Positions 18,307 to 26,698 of a DNA stretch of 64,000 bases are shown here, in pieces. Both the position numbers and the translations under genes were made by a program. The notes under the pieces are model-generated. The model had not been told where the DNA came from. It was given only the letters and a program-made list of their open reading frames with translations, and did no database searches. Origin of the DNA: Deltaproteobacteria bacterium (GTDB lineage Bacteria; Myxococcota_A; Polyangia; JACPQR01); contig JACPQR010000111.1 of NCBI GenBank assembly GCA_016190375.1, positions 21,457-85,456 on the forward strand, given 5' to 3'. How positions within the stretch are numbered: the first letter of the stretch is position 1; each line of letters begins with the position of its first letter.

Positions 18307-18366
18307 GACTGGAACTTCGCGCTCTCGCAGCACGAGACTTGCGAGAGCGACCAGTCCGAGGAGGAA
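18307..18366 (+). promoter_or_regulatory. Leader hairpin abutting the Shine-Dalgarno of the DUF4215/lectin gene
   Basis: An outer 6-bp stem (GACTGG at 18307-18312 with CCAGTC at 18351-18356) encloses an inner perfect 10-bp stem (CGCTCTCGCA at 18320-18329 with TGCGAGAGCG at 18340-18349; 10-base loop). The hairpin ends one base before the ribosome site GAGGAGGAA (18358-18366), itself seven bases before ATG 18374. Such a structure may control translation or protect the mRNA 5' end. The stems are seen directly; the role is inferred. Confidence 0.5.
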
Positions 18367-18373
18367 CCCCGAA

Positions 18374-20761
18374 ATGCGGCAGTGCCTTGGTCTGGCTGTT
18401 GCGGCGATGGTGGGCTGTGGTGGCGGAGGCGAGGAGCAGAAGGAGCCGATCTGCGGCGACGGTCTCGTCGACCGGATCGGCGAGGGGGACGCCGCCACGG
18501 GCGAAGCCTGCGACGACGGGAACGACGACGACTCGGATCGTTGCCTCGCGAGCTGCGAGCAGGCTCGCTGCGGCGACGGCGTCGTGTGGGCCGGGGTCGA
18601 GACCTGCGATGACGGAAACGACGTGGACGACGACGACTGCACCAACGACTGCGGTCCGCCGACCTGCGGCGATGGGGCCCTCGACGAGGGCGAGGCATGC
18701 GACGACGGCGACCGCGACGGAACGGACTGGTGTCTGGGCTCGTGTCGACCGGCGAGCTGCGGCGACGGCATGCTCAGAGCCGGCGTCGAGGCCTGCGACG
18801 ACGGCAACGACACCGACGGCGACGACTGCCGCAACCTCTGCGGGCTCGCCACCTGCGGCGACGGCGTGGTCGATCCGGGTGAGGAGTGCGACGACGGCAA
18901 TGGACGTGGCGACGACGAGTGCCTTCCCTCCTGCCTCTATGCGTTCTGCGGCGACGGCTTCGTCCGCGTCGGCGTCGAGCCGTGCGACGACGGAAACGAC
19001 ATCGACGACGACGCCTGCGTGTCCACCTGCAGGCTGCCGACTTGCGGGGACGGTGTCGTCCAGACCGGCGAGGAGTGCGACGACGGCAACCCGGATGACG
19101 CGGACGACTGCCGGTCGAATTGCCTCGAGAAGCGCTGCGGCGACGGCATCGTTCAGGCTCCCGAGGAGTGCGACGACGCCAACGGGCAGGATGACGACGT
19201 TTGCCTCGGCGACTGCACACCCGCGCGCTGCGGTGACGGTGTCGTCCGGGTCGGGGTCGAGGCCTGCGACGACGGCAACGACGACGACACCGACGACTGC
19301 CGATCGGACTGCGCGTCCCCCGACTGCGGCGACGGCGTCGTCCAGGATCCAGAGGAGTGCGACGACGGCAACCGGTCGAACGCCGATGACTGTCTGGCCA
19401 CGTGCCTGCAAGCGTCCTGCGGTGACGGCTTCGTTCAAGAGGACGGGGAGGACTGCGACGACGGCAATCGGGACGACTCCGACGCCTGCCTCTCTGGCTG
19501 CATCCTCGCCACGTGCGGCGACGGCCGACGCCATGCCGGCGTCGAGGAGTGCGACGACGGCAATGACCTCGACACCGACGGTTGTCTCGGCTCGTGCGAA
19601 GACGCCCGCTGTGGCGACGGCGTCGTTCGCTCGGGCGTCGAGGCGTGCGACGACGGAAACGTCGACCAGACGGACGCCTGCCTCGGCTCCTGCGCGCTCG
19701 CGCGGTGCGGCGACGGCATCGTCCAGAGCGGCGTCGAGGAGTGCGACGACGGCGACGCTTCGGACGCGGACTCGTGTCTGGGGACCTGCGTCCAGGCCAC
19801 CTGCGGCGATGGTGTCGTCTGGCTCGGCGTCGAGCAATGCGACGACGGCAATGACGCCGACACCGACGGTTGTCTCGGCTCGTGCGAAGACGCCCGCTGC
19901 GGCGACGGCGTGGTCCAGGCCGGAGTCGAGGCGTGCGACGACGGAAACACGACGGACACCGACGCGTGCCTCGGCACGTGCGTGCCGGCGGCTTGCGGCG
20001 ACGGAGTGGTGCGCGCCGGCGTCGAGGCCTGCGACGACGGGAACCAGGACGACGCGGACGCCTGCCTGCACACGTGCGTCGCGGCACGCTGCGGCGACGG
20101 CGTGGTGCGCGCGGGAGTCGAGGAATGCGACGACGGCAACGGAGTCGATACCGACGCGTGCCGAAATGCCTGCCAGGCGGCGAGGTGTGGCGACGGGGTC
20201 GTCAGAGCCGGTTTCGAGGAATGCGACGACGGGAACGGCTTCGACGGCGATGCTTGCCTGGGGACCTGCGCGGCGGCGCGCTGCGGCGACGGCGTCCTGT
20301 ACTTCGGCGTCGAAGCCTGCGACGACAGCAACGTCGTCTCCGGGGACGGGTGCAGCGCGACCTGCGAGCAGGAGTGCCTCGAAGGCGACGAGAACGTCCT
20401 CGCCGGCGGGATCTGCTACATGCTCTTCACCGAGACGGACGACTGGTCGAGCGCCCGAGACCGCTGCACACGCGAGGGCGCGCACCTTGTGGAGATCGGC
20501 TCGGCCGCGGAGAACGCCACGGTGGACGCGCTCGCCCCGATGAACGTCTGGGTGGGGCTCAACGACCGGTCGGCCGAGGGCACCTGGCGATGGGACCTGG
20601 GCCCGAACGGCTCGATCCCCCTGGGCGGGTACACGAGGTGGAACGCCGGTCAGCCCGACAACAGCGGCAACGCCGACTGCGTGGAGATGATGGCCGGCAA
20701 CGCGAACTGGGACGACGACAACTGCGACAACAGCCACGCCTTCGTCTGCGAACGGCCCTAG
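18374..20761 (+). CDS. Lipoprotein with 20 DUF4215 repeats and a C-type lectin domain
   Basis: 795 residues from ATG 18374. A lipobox (AVAAMVGC) is followed by a Gly/Glu spacer and then 20 consecutive Cys-rich units of about 31-32 residues, consensus CGDGVVxxGVExCDDGNxxDxDxCxxxC (DUF4215, the 'Myxococcus cysteine-rich repeat'). The last about 130 residues form a C-type lectin fold: '[18 protein letters not shown]', '[15 protein letters not shown]', the sugar-site QPD triplet in '[11 protein letters not shown]', and 'NWDDDNC' near the WND position. QPD usually favours galactose-type sugars. The layout suggests a lipid-anchored stalk presenting a sugar-binding head, suitable for adhesion or prey recognition. 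The stop is nine bases from the convergent FecR-like gene. Confidence 0.9.
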   Translation: MRQCLGLAVAAMVGCGGGGEEQKEPICGDGLVDRIGEGDAATGEACDDGNDDDSDRCLASCEQARCGDGVVWAGVETCDDGNDVDDDDCTNDCGPPTCGDGALDEGEACDDGDRDGTDWCLGSCRPASCGDGMLRAGVEACDDGNDTDGDDCRNLCGLATCGDGVVDPGEECDDGNGRGDDECLPSCLYAFCGDGFVRVGVEPCDDGNDIDDDACVSTCRLPTCGDGVVQTGEECDDGNPDDADDCRSNCLEKRCGDGIVQAPEECDDANGQDDDVCLGDCTPARCGDGVVRVGVEACDDGNDDDTDDCRSDCASPDCGDGVVQDPEECDDGNRSNADDCLATCLQASCGDGFVQEDGEDCDDGNRDDSDACLSGCILATCGDGRRHAGVEECDDGNDLDTDGCLGSCEDARCGDGVVRSGVEACDDGNVDQTDACLGSCALARCGDGIVQSGVEECDDGDASDADSCLGTCVQATCGDGVVWLGVEQCDDGNDADTDGCLGSCEDARCGDGVVQAGVEACDDGNTTDTDACLGTCVPAACGDGVVRAGVEACDDGNQDDADACLHTCVAARCGDGVVRAGVEECDDGNGVDTDACRNACQAARCGDGVVRAGFEECDDGNGFDGDACLGTCAAARCGDGVLYFGVEACDDSNVVSGDGCSATCEQECLEGDENVLAGGICYMLFTETDDWSSARDRCTREGAHLVEIGSAAENATVDALAPMNVWVGLNDRSAEGTWRWDLGPNGSIPLGGYTRWNAGQPDNSGNADCVEMMAGNANWDDDNCDNSHAFVCERP

Positions 20762-20770
20762 TGCCGGCCC

Positions 20771-22069
20771 TCACTCGCTCTCGCCGCTCTGGTGCGCCGC
20801 ACCCTCCGGCGTCGGCCGCGGGATCTGCGTCTGCCCCTTGATCGGCGGGAGCTTCGGCAGTCCGTGACCCGGGGTCGGGCCCGTCCTCGGGCGACGCGGG
20901 CGCTTCGGGAACCGGCGGAACTGGCTCTCGGCGCGCTTCTGGATCTCGCCGATGCGCGGTGTGAGCTCGTCGATCTGCGTCGCGCCCGGACCGAGGGCCG
21001 CGCCCTCGCCCGCGCGCGCGCGGATCGACTGGAAGGACTCGAGCCTGAGGAGGATCCTCAGCACCGTCGAGCGGGCCAGATCGGTCGACTCGACCAGGGC
21101 GCGCGAGTTCTCCACGAGCTCCTGCTGCATCTTCGCCACCTGCGGATCGCGCTTGGCCCGCGCCTCGGACGAACGCTTCAAGATCTCGCGGTTCCTGGTC
21201 CGGCGCGCCTCGAGCTCGTCGAGGGCGGGACCGACCTTGCCCAGGTCCACGTCGAGGCGCTTCGCGAGGACTCGGACGGTCTTGGCCGGATCCCTCGCGA
21301 CCACCTCGCGCCGCCCGGCGAGCCACGAGTCCGTCTGGGCGTCGACGTCCGCGGGAGCGTCGACGACCCTGCCCGCCGCGCCCTCGGCGTCGACCTCGAT
21401 CATCTTGCCCTGTTCCAGCTCGATCGGCTCGGCCGACCCCGCGGTCCGGATCTTCGCGCCTCCCGTGATCGCGACGACCCGCATGGAGCCGTCGTCGGCG
21501 ACGGCCACGACGGCCTGGGTCCCCGCGATCGTGACGAGCGCCGCCGGCGCGCCCACCTTGAGCACCCTGCGGCCGCGACCCGGCGTCACGAGCTTCGTGT
21601 GCAGCCGCCCGCGCGGCAGGAGCATCTCGTTGACGCCGAAGCGGCTCACCCGGATCACGCTGTCGGGCCCGACGGCGATCGATCCTTCCTCGGGCAGACG
21701 CAGCTCGACGGTCCCGTCGGCGCCCGTCGCCACGGCGTCCCCGATGAGGAGCTCCATGTCGTTCGCGGCCCTGACCTGCGCCTCCCCCTGGGGCGGCTGC
21801 GCCGCCTCTCGCACGCCGCCATCCGCTCCGAGCCGGCGCCGCGGCACGACGACACGCCCTCGCCGGTCGACCTCGACGCCGCCCTGGACGGAGGCGAGGA
21901 CCGCCTCGGGCAGCGGCGTGCGCGGCTCCGGTGCGCCGGCGTCCCGTGTGCGCTTCGTCGGGGCGCGCGTCGCCGCCGCGCCATCGCGCTCGCGCGGGCG
22001 GCGTTCGCGCTCCTTGCCGCTCGAGCAACCTGCCGTCGACAGAATCAGTACCGCGACGAGCCATCTCAT
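20771..22069 (-). CDS. FecR-domain lipoprotein
   Basis: 432 residues with a short signal and lipobox (LILSTAGC). Residues about 100-250 resemble the FecR periplasmic domain ('LLIGDAVATGADGTVELRLPEEGSIAVGPDSVIRVSR', 'APAALVTIAGTQAVVAVADDGSMRVVAITGGAKI'). A helical region of about 120 residues rich in Arg, Glu and Lys follows, then a Pro-rich tail. FecR-like domains often sense or scaffold at the envelope. The start overlaps the stop of the PP2C-cyclic-nucleotide gene as ATGA (22066-22069), indicating coupling. No sigma factor partner is adjacent, so classic FecR sigma signalling is unlikely; the phosphatase is the obvious candidate partner. Confidence 0.8.
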   Translation of the reverse strand: MRWLVAVLILSTAGCSSGKERERRPRERDGAAATRAPTKRTRDAGAPEPRTPLPEAVLASVQGGVEVDRRGRVVVPRRRLGADGGVREAAQPPQGEAQVRAANDMELLIGDAVATGADGTVELRLPEEGSIAVGPDSVIRVSRFGVNEMLLPRGRLHTKLVTPGRGRRVLKVGAPAALVTIAGTQAVVAVADDGSMRVVAITGGAKIRTAGSAEPIELEQGKMIEVDAEGAAGRVVDAPADVDAQTDSWLAGRREVVARDPAKTVRVLAKRLDVDLGKVGPALDELEARRTRNREILKRSSEARAKRDPQVAKMQQELVENSRALVESTDLARSTVLRILLRLESFQSIRARAGEGAALGPGATQIDELTPRIGEIQKRAESQFRRFPKRPRRPRTGPTPGHGLPKLPPIKGQTQIPRPTPEGAAHQSGESE

Positions 22070-23400
22070 GTGATCGTCTTCTCCACTCTCGGTTCTTCCT
22101 CGACGCTGTAGGCGTCGTCGAACTCGGCGAAGATCTCGTGGGTCAGGTCCTCCATCCGCAGGGCCTCGCGGGCCTCGCCGAGCTCGCGCGTGCTCGCCCT
22201 GAGCCTCTCCGTGAGGACTTGCAGGAAGCTCCAGAGGAGCTTGACGGCGAGATCGTGCTCGTTGCGGATGATCGAGAAGAAGTCCTTGCGGCCAACCTTG
22301 AGGAGCTTCGAGTCGGAGACCGCCGAGACGCTCGCGGAGCGCGGCGTCTGGTCCACGAGGGCCATCTCGCCGAAGTGCTCGCCCATCTCCAGGCTGGCGA
22401 TGTCGGCGTCGCCCTTGTGCACCCGGACACGCCCGGAGAGGACGACGTACATCTCCTCGCCTTGCTCGCCCTCGCGGATGATCGCCTCTCCTCCCGCGCG
22501 CTCCACGACGTCCGTGAGGTTCATGACGCGCACGAGCTCCTTGTAGGACAGGTAGCGGAAGAGCGGCATCTTCTGCAGGACCTCGATCTTGAGGTTCACC
22601 TCGCTCTTCAGCTTCTCGCTAAGCTCGCCCTCGGACTCCTCGAGCTTGACGATGACCGTGGTGATGTTGTCCTTGCCGCCGCGGTCGTTGGCGAGCTTGA
22701 TCAGGGTCTCGGACGCGGCCTTCGGCTCGATCTGGGCGAGCATCGTCGGCAGCTCGCCTTCCCTCAGGTAGCCGTGGAGCCCGTCGGAGGCCAGGAGGAA
22801 CTCGTCGCCCGCCAGCACGTCGAAGTCGATCGTGTCCACCTCGACGCTCGCGTAGACGCCAACGGCCCTCGTCACCGCGTTCTTGTAGGGGCTGTCGTAC
22901 GCCTCCTCCTTCTTCAGCTTGCCCCTCTTTATCAGCTCGTTGATCAGCGAGTGGTCCTCGGTGAGCTGGTGGACCATGGCCTGCCGGTAGAGGTAGATGC
23001 GGCAGTCGCCGACGTGCGCGATGAAGCCCCTCGAGCCGACCACGAGCAGGCACGAGAGCGTCGTCCCCATCCCGCGCTTCTCGGGATCCTTCTCCGCGAC
23101 GTCGTGGATGGCCGCGCAGGCGGCCTGCACCGCGTGCTCGAGGAGGTTCAGGACGTCACGCCTCGTCACGCCCTTCTCGCCGCTCCGGAAGTCCTGGATG
23201 AGGTCTCGGTTCTTCGCCACGACGTCCCGGACGGTCCGGACGGCGAGACCCGAGGCGACCTCGCCCGCCGCATGTCCGCCCATGCCGTCGGCCACGATGA
23301 AGAGGTTGAGCTTCTTGTCCACGAGGAAGTTATCCTCGTTGTGGTCACGCTGCCTCCCCACGTCGGTCGCGGCGAAGAAGTGGATGCTGTCACGCTGCAT
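22066..23400 (-). CDS. PP2C protein phosphatase fused to a cyclic-nucleotide-binding domain
   Basis: 444 residues. The N-terminal PP2C/Stp domain (about 5-250) has 'DVGRQRDHNEDNFLV', 'VADGMGGHAAGEVAS', 'GTTLSCLLVVGSRGFIAHVGDCRIYLY', 'LASDGLHGYL' and 'GGKDNITTVIVKL', all the metal-binding Asp motifs. The C-terminal cNMP domain (about 275-400) has 'REGEQGEEMYVVLSGRVRVHKG' and the phosphate-binding cassette 'FGEMALVDQTPRSASV' with the Glu and Arg needed for cAMP or cGMP. It should remove phosphate from Ser/Thr and be tuned by a cyclic nucleotide. It may oppose the kinases at 16651-18120 or 38927-40573. It is translationally coupled to the FecR-like lipoprotein. Confidence 0.92.
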   Translation of the reverse strand: MQRDSIHFFAATDVGRQRDHNEDNFLVDKKLNLFIVADGMGGHAAGEVASGLAVRTVRDVVAKNRDLIQDFRSGEKGVTRRDVLNLLEHAVQAACAAIHDVAEKDPEKRGMGTTLSCLLVVGSRGFIAHVGDCRIYLYRQAMVHQLTEDHSLINELIKRGKLKKEEAYDSPYKNAVTRAVGVYASVEVDTIDFDVLAGDEFLLASDGLHGYLREGELPTMLAQIEPKAASETLIKLANDRGGKDNITTVIVKLEESEGELSEKLKSEVNLKIEVLQKMPLFRYLSYKELVRVMNLTDVVERAGGEAIIREGEQGEEMYVVLSGRVRVHKGDADIASLEMGEHFGEMALVDQTPRSASVSAVSDSKLLKVGRKDFFSIIRNEHDLAVKLLWSFLQVLTERLRASTRELGEAREALRMEDLTHEIFAEFDDAYSVEEEPRVEKTIT

Positions 23401-23453
23401 CGGGAGGCTCGGATACCACAGGAGCACCGTGTTCCGAAAGGGTCCTCCCGGTG

Positions 23454-26000
23454 CTAGCGCCGACCCCTGTGATACCGGACGCGCTCGGCCTGCTTGGCCT
23501 GCCAGACGCGAGGCGGCGCGAAGGGGACGTCGGCGAAGAGCCGGCGGGCGGTCTCTGTGTCGGTCACGGCCCACAGCCGGATGGCTGCGTCGGGATCGGC
23601 CAGCGCCGGGCCCTCGTCGAGACGGGCGACCCGACCGCTGCCGAAGTGGAACGTGAAGCGGGCGTCCGACCCGAGCGCGCGCGGCCCGGACACCCGAGCC
23701 AGCGACATGGCCGCGGCAAGCGCCTCGCGGTCGGGACCCTGTGCGAAGACCAGGAAACCGTCGCGATCGATCCCGACCGCCGCGGTCGCCTCGCTCGCCG
23801 CCTCGAGGAGCGGCCCGCCGAGCGTGAAGGCATCGCCCGATGCCTCGATCGAGACACCGCTCGCGCCGGGAACGATCGCGCCGAGGAGCACGCCTGGCTC
23901 GACCGGCGGCGAGGTGCGAACGCGATCCGGGTCGACGCGGGCGAGGACCACGGTCGCGTCCGGACGCGTCGCCAGGGGCCGGACGAACGTCCGGGCGAAC
24001 GCCCAGGGAAACCCGTTGTGCGGAAGACCGTCGATGATGAATCGACCCTCTCCCGGCTCGGGCGGATCGATCGGAGGCTCGAGCGCCGGCCCCGGCAGCC
24101 TCGGCCGCGCCAGGAGATAGAAGAAGTCTCGCTGCTCGCGACCGACGTACCTGGGGAAGTTCATGCTGTTCATGCTGCGCACCAGCCGGCGGGCACGGAA
24201 CCTCTGGCTCGTGCCCTCGACCTCGCCTTCCGCCTCGAAGTCGGCCTCGAGCGGGCGCCCCACCTCCTCGTCCTGTGTTGCCTCGAGCATGCGGTAAAGC
24301 TCGAAGCCGCACAGCCCCATGTTCATGTCGAGGTGGATCCCGTACTCACAGCGGGCGAGCTGCATCGCGTTGCCGAGCGCCTCGTGCGACAGGTCGTTGC
24401 CCCACAGGTAGGCGACGAACCCGTCCTGCATCATGCAGATGCCCGTCCTCACGGTGTGGACCTGATCGGGAGCCTGCGGCGGCGCGGCGCCCCACCACGA
24501 TCGGCCGTACGGATTGAAGCGACCGTCGGCGACCAGCGGGGTCATGTTCTGTCGATACGCGACGACGTCCTCGGGGATCCTGGGGAGATCTTCCGGCCAC
24601 GTTCCGAACCCCACGCTGCCGTCCGCGAGCTCCGCCACCGTGGCTGCCCAGGGCTTCGGTGGCAAGAAGGCGTGGCCATCCTCCATCAGGCCGTACTCGC
24701 CGTGAATGGCCTGGAAGCCCCCGTTGAACGCGCCAACGAGCCGGCCGATCGTCCGCGGATCCCGGGGCACCTGGCCGGTGCCCGTGGCACCCGTCTCGTC
24801 CGCCGGCTCCGCCGCCCCGGAACGGATCTTCAGCTCGACCTGACGAGGGTCCCACGCGACGACGTAGACCCGAGCGTATTGACGCTCGCGATCGGCCCTG
24901 AGCCACGTCGTCGCGAACAGCGGCGGCGAATCCGGCTGACCCGGGACGAACGAGCCGGGCTCGAGCGGCGTCCAGCGCCCCTCGGACTCGTAGCGCCTCG
25001 GCAGATCCATGGGAACGAGCGGCTCGGGCGGCCAACCGAGCACCGCGAACTGCGCGGGATCGGCCTCGGCCCGCTGCTCGCCCAGCCCGACCCTCAGCGG
25101 CGCTTGCCCGATCCCCATGTCGAGGGCGATCTCCTCCGCGGTGTCCTCGGGGGCGACGCGGTGGTAGCCGCGGACGGCGGCGTCCCTGATGCGGAAGACC
25201 TCGTGCTCCATCCACTCGATGCCGCGGGGGCCGATCCAGGGAACGGCGCGGGCCGTGTCGACCGCCCATCCGATGAGCCCGGGGCGTCCCTTGACCGATG
25301 GGCGAAGGCGGACCATGTCGCCGCCCTCGGCGGGCTCGTCGGCGCGCGGGTCGATGACGAGGTCGCGAGCGCCGAGCTTCGCGCGAAACGCGTTCTCCTC
25401 GACGCGGACCACGACGCGGTCCGGCAGCGTCGCCCTCAGGTCGTAGCGCCGGATGCGCACGCCCTGCGGCTGCCCGAAGCGCTGGAAGTTCGAGATCGCG
25501 TTCGCGATCTTCCACGGCACGCTCCATCCTCGCGTGTCCGCGGCGGGCTCGCCCTGCAAGTCGAGGAGCGTCACCGCCTCGGTCCCGTCGGCCGTCGCGA
25601 CGGAGAAGGCGGCGACCCCGGCTCGAACCGCGAGGCCCGCCTCGGCGGCGCCGTGCGAGCGGGTGACGTTCGTCACGTCGACGACGGAGAGGACTCTTCC
25701 GGTCGGAGTCGCGCGCGCGACCACGAGGTAGAGATCGTCCTGGCCGCCACGGCGGTGTCCGAGCGCGACCCAGCGACCCAGCCAGAGCCCCGCGAACGGG
25801 CCCGCCGGCGGCGGGTCGACGGGACGCACGCCCTGGGCCGCGGCCATTATGCCGCGCTCTGCGAGCTCCGCCGCGATCGCCCGCGCCGGGTCGGGTCCGG
25901 GATCGACGACGGACCTTCCGAGGACGGCGGCTCCCCCCGCGCCGATGGAGGTGAACGCGAGCAGACCGAAGGCGAAGCGAGCTGATCCTGGTCCGTGCAT
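23454..26000 (-). CDS. Large secreted protein with NAGPA-like (phosphodiester glycosidase) domain
   Basis: 848 residues with an N-terminal membrane or signal segment ('FAFGLLAFTSIGAGGAAVLG'). Residues about 350-640 include 'GRLVGAFNGGFQAIHGEYG', 'DGHAFLPPKPWAATVAELADGSVGFGTWP', 'QVHTVRTGICMMQDGFVAYLWG' and 'CEYGIHLDMNMG', which resemble the NAGPA/DUF2233 fold (AFNGGF and a GIxLDxN strand) of phosphodiester glycosidases. The N-terminal 300 residues and the C-terminal 200 are unassigned. It is probably periplasmic or surface-exposed. The next gene downstream is the PP2C phosphatase (53 bases). Family assignment is tentative; the overall length is far above a lone NAGPA domain. Confidence 0.7.
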   Translation of the reverse strand: MHGPGSARFAFGLLAFTSIGAGGAAVLGRSVVDPGPDPARAIAAELAERGIMAAAQGVRPVDPPPAGPFAGLWLGRWVALGHRRGGQDDLYLVVARATPTGRVLSVVDVTNVTRSHGAAEAGLAVRAGVAAFSVATADGTEAVTLLDLQGEPAADTRGWSVPWKIANAISNFQRFGQPQGVRIRRYDLRATLPDRVVVRVEENAFRAKLGARDLVIDPRADEPAEGGDMVRLRPSVKGRPGLIGWAVDTARAVPWIGPRGIEWMEHEVFRIRDAAVRGYHRVAPEDTAEEIALDMGIGQAPLRVGLGEQRAEADPAQFAVLGWPPEPLVPMDLPRRYESEGRWTPLEPGSFVPGQPDSPPLFATTWLRADRERQYARVYVVAWDPRQVELKIRSGAAEPADETGATGTGQVPRDPRTIGRLVGAFNGGFQAIHGEYGLMEDGHAFLPPKPWAATVAELADGSVGFGTWPEDLPRIPEDVVAYRQNMTPLVADGRFNPYGRSWWGAAPPQAPDQVHTVRTGICMMQDGFVAYLWGNDLSHEALGNAMQLARCEYGIHLDMNMGLCGFELYRMLEATQDEEVGRPLEADFEAEGEVEGTSQRFRARRLVRSMNSMNFPRYVGREQRDFFYLLARPRLPGPALEPPIDPPEPGEGRFIIDGLPHNGFPWAFARTFVRPLATRPDATVVLARVDPDRVRTSPPVEPGVLLGAIVPGASGVSIEASGDAFTLGGPLLEAASEATAAVGIDRDGFLVFAQGPDREALAAAMSLARVSGPRALGSDARFTFHFGSGRVARLDEGPALADPDAAIRLWAVTDTETARRLFADVPFAPPRVWQAKQAERVRYHRGRR

Positions 26001-26058
26001 GCAGCTCCGCCGGTAACACGAGCACCCGGAAGGCTGCCAGAAAACGGCTCGAATGCGA

Positions 26059-26502
26059 CTACTGCGAGACCGCCGGCGGCGGCGGCGCCTCCTCGGCCGC
26101 CGGCGGCATCGCGACCGCGGGCGGAGGAGGCGCGACCTGCACGGTCGGCGGTGGAGGCGGAGCCATCTGATTCATGGCCGCGATGGCCTGGTCGAGCACC
26201 GTCGAGTGATCGAGCGTGATCAGACCCGGGTACTGCGCTCGCATCTGCGCTGCCTGCGCGAGCCAGGGCTGCGCCGCAGCAGCCTGCCTCAACGCCACGT
26301 GGCAGGCGCCGCGGTAGATGGCGTAGTGCGCCTGCTTGACGAGCGGGAACTCCGGGAGCCGGTCCTGGATCTGGACGGCGCGATCGAGCGCCTCCGGGCA
26401 CCGGCCCTGCCGGTGGAGCCGGACCATCGTGCCAACGTGATACGCGGGATGCACACAACCCGACATGAGCGCCAAGGCCAACAGAACGAGGTGTCGTCGC
26501 AT
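26059..26502 (-). CDS. Small lipoprotein with TPR-like helices and proline-rich tail
   Basis: 147 residues starting at MRRHLVLL (ATG 26502), giving a lipobox ALMSGC; an in-frame start 60 bases further upstream would bury the signal. Two helical pairs ('MVRLHRQGRCPEALDRAVQIQDRLPEF', 'KQAHYAIYRGACHVALRQAAAAQPWLAQA') look like TPR units. The last 45 residues are Pro/Ala-rich. Two conserved-looking Cys (RCPE, GACH) could form a disulfide. Role unknown; it stands alone between the NAGPA-like gene and plsB. Confidence 0.7.
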   Translation of the reverse strand: MRRHLVLLALALMSGCVHPAYHVGTMVRLHRQGRCPEALDRAVQIQDRLPEFPLVKQAHYAIYRGACHVALRQAAAAQPWLAQAAQMRAQYPGLITLDHSTVLDQAIAAMNQMAPPPPPTVQVAPPPPAVAMPPAAEEAPPPPAVSQ

Positions 26503-26582
26503 GCGGCCGCGGGTATCAGGCACCGTGGCAACTGTCAATAGTCGAGCATCAAGACGCATCAAGGCGGGGGGCCCGCAGGATA

Positions 26583-26625
26583 GCCGTTAGCAGGTAAGGG
26601 CCGCTTACGGCTAATTGCTAACGGC
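26583..26625. repeat. GCCGTTAGCA hairpin, possible terminator or repeat element
   Basis: GCCGTTAGCA (26583-26592) is matched exactly in inverse at 26616-26625, with an inner GTAAG/CTTAC pair (26594-26598 and 26604-26608). The segment is AT-richer than its surroundings and resembles GCTAACGGCTAATTGC-type interspersed repeats. It lies downstream of plsB on the minus strand and could end that transcript, although no T-run follows. The 26503-26698 gap otherwise shows no gene. Confidence 0.5.
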
Positions 26626-26698
26626 GTTCTTCGTCAGGTCGCAGCTCGGGGGGCGAGCCGAGCTTCGCCGGTCGTCGCAGCAGCGAACGGAGCCGGAT

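Noticed and set aside
18189..20543. Long Thr/Arg-rich frames in the DUF4215 array
   Set aside because: They reflect translation of the repeat in the wrong frame; DUF4215 plus lectin motifs define the true one.
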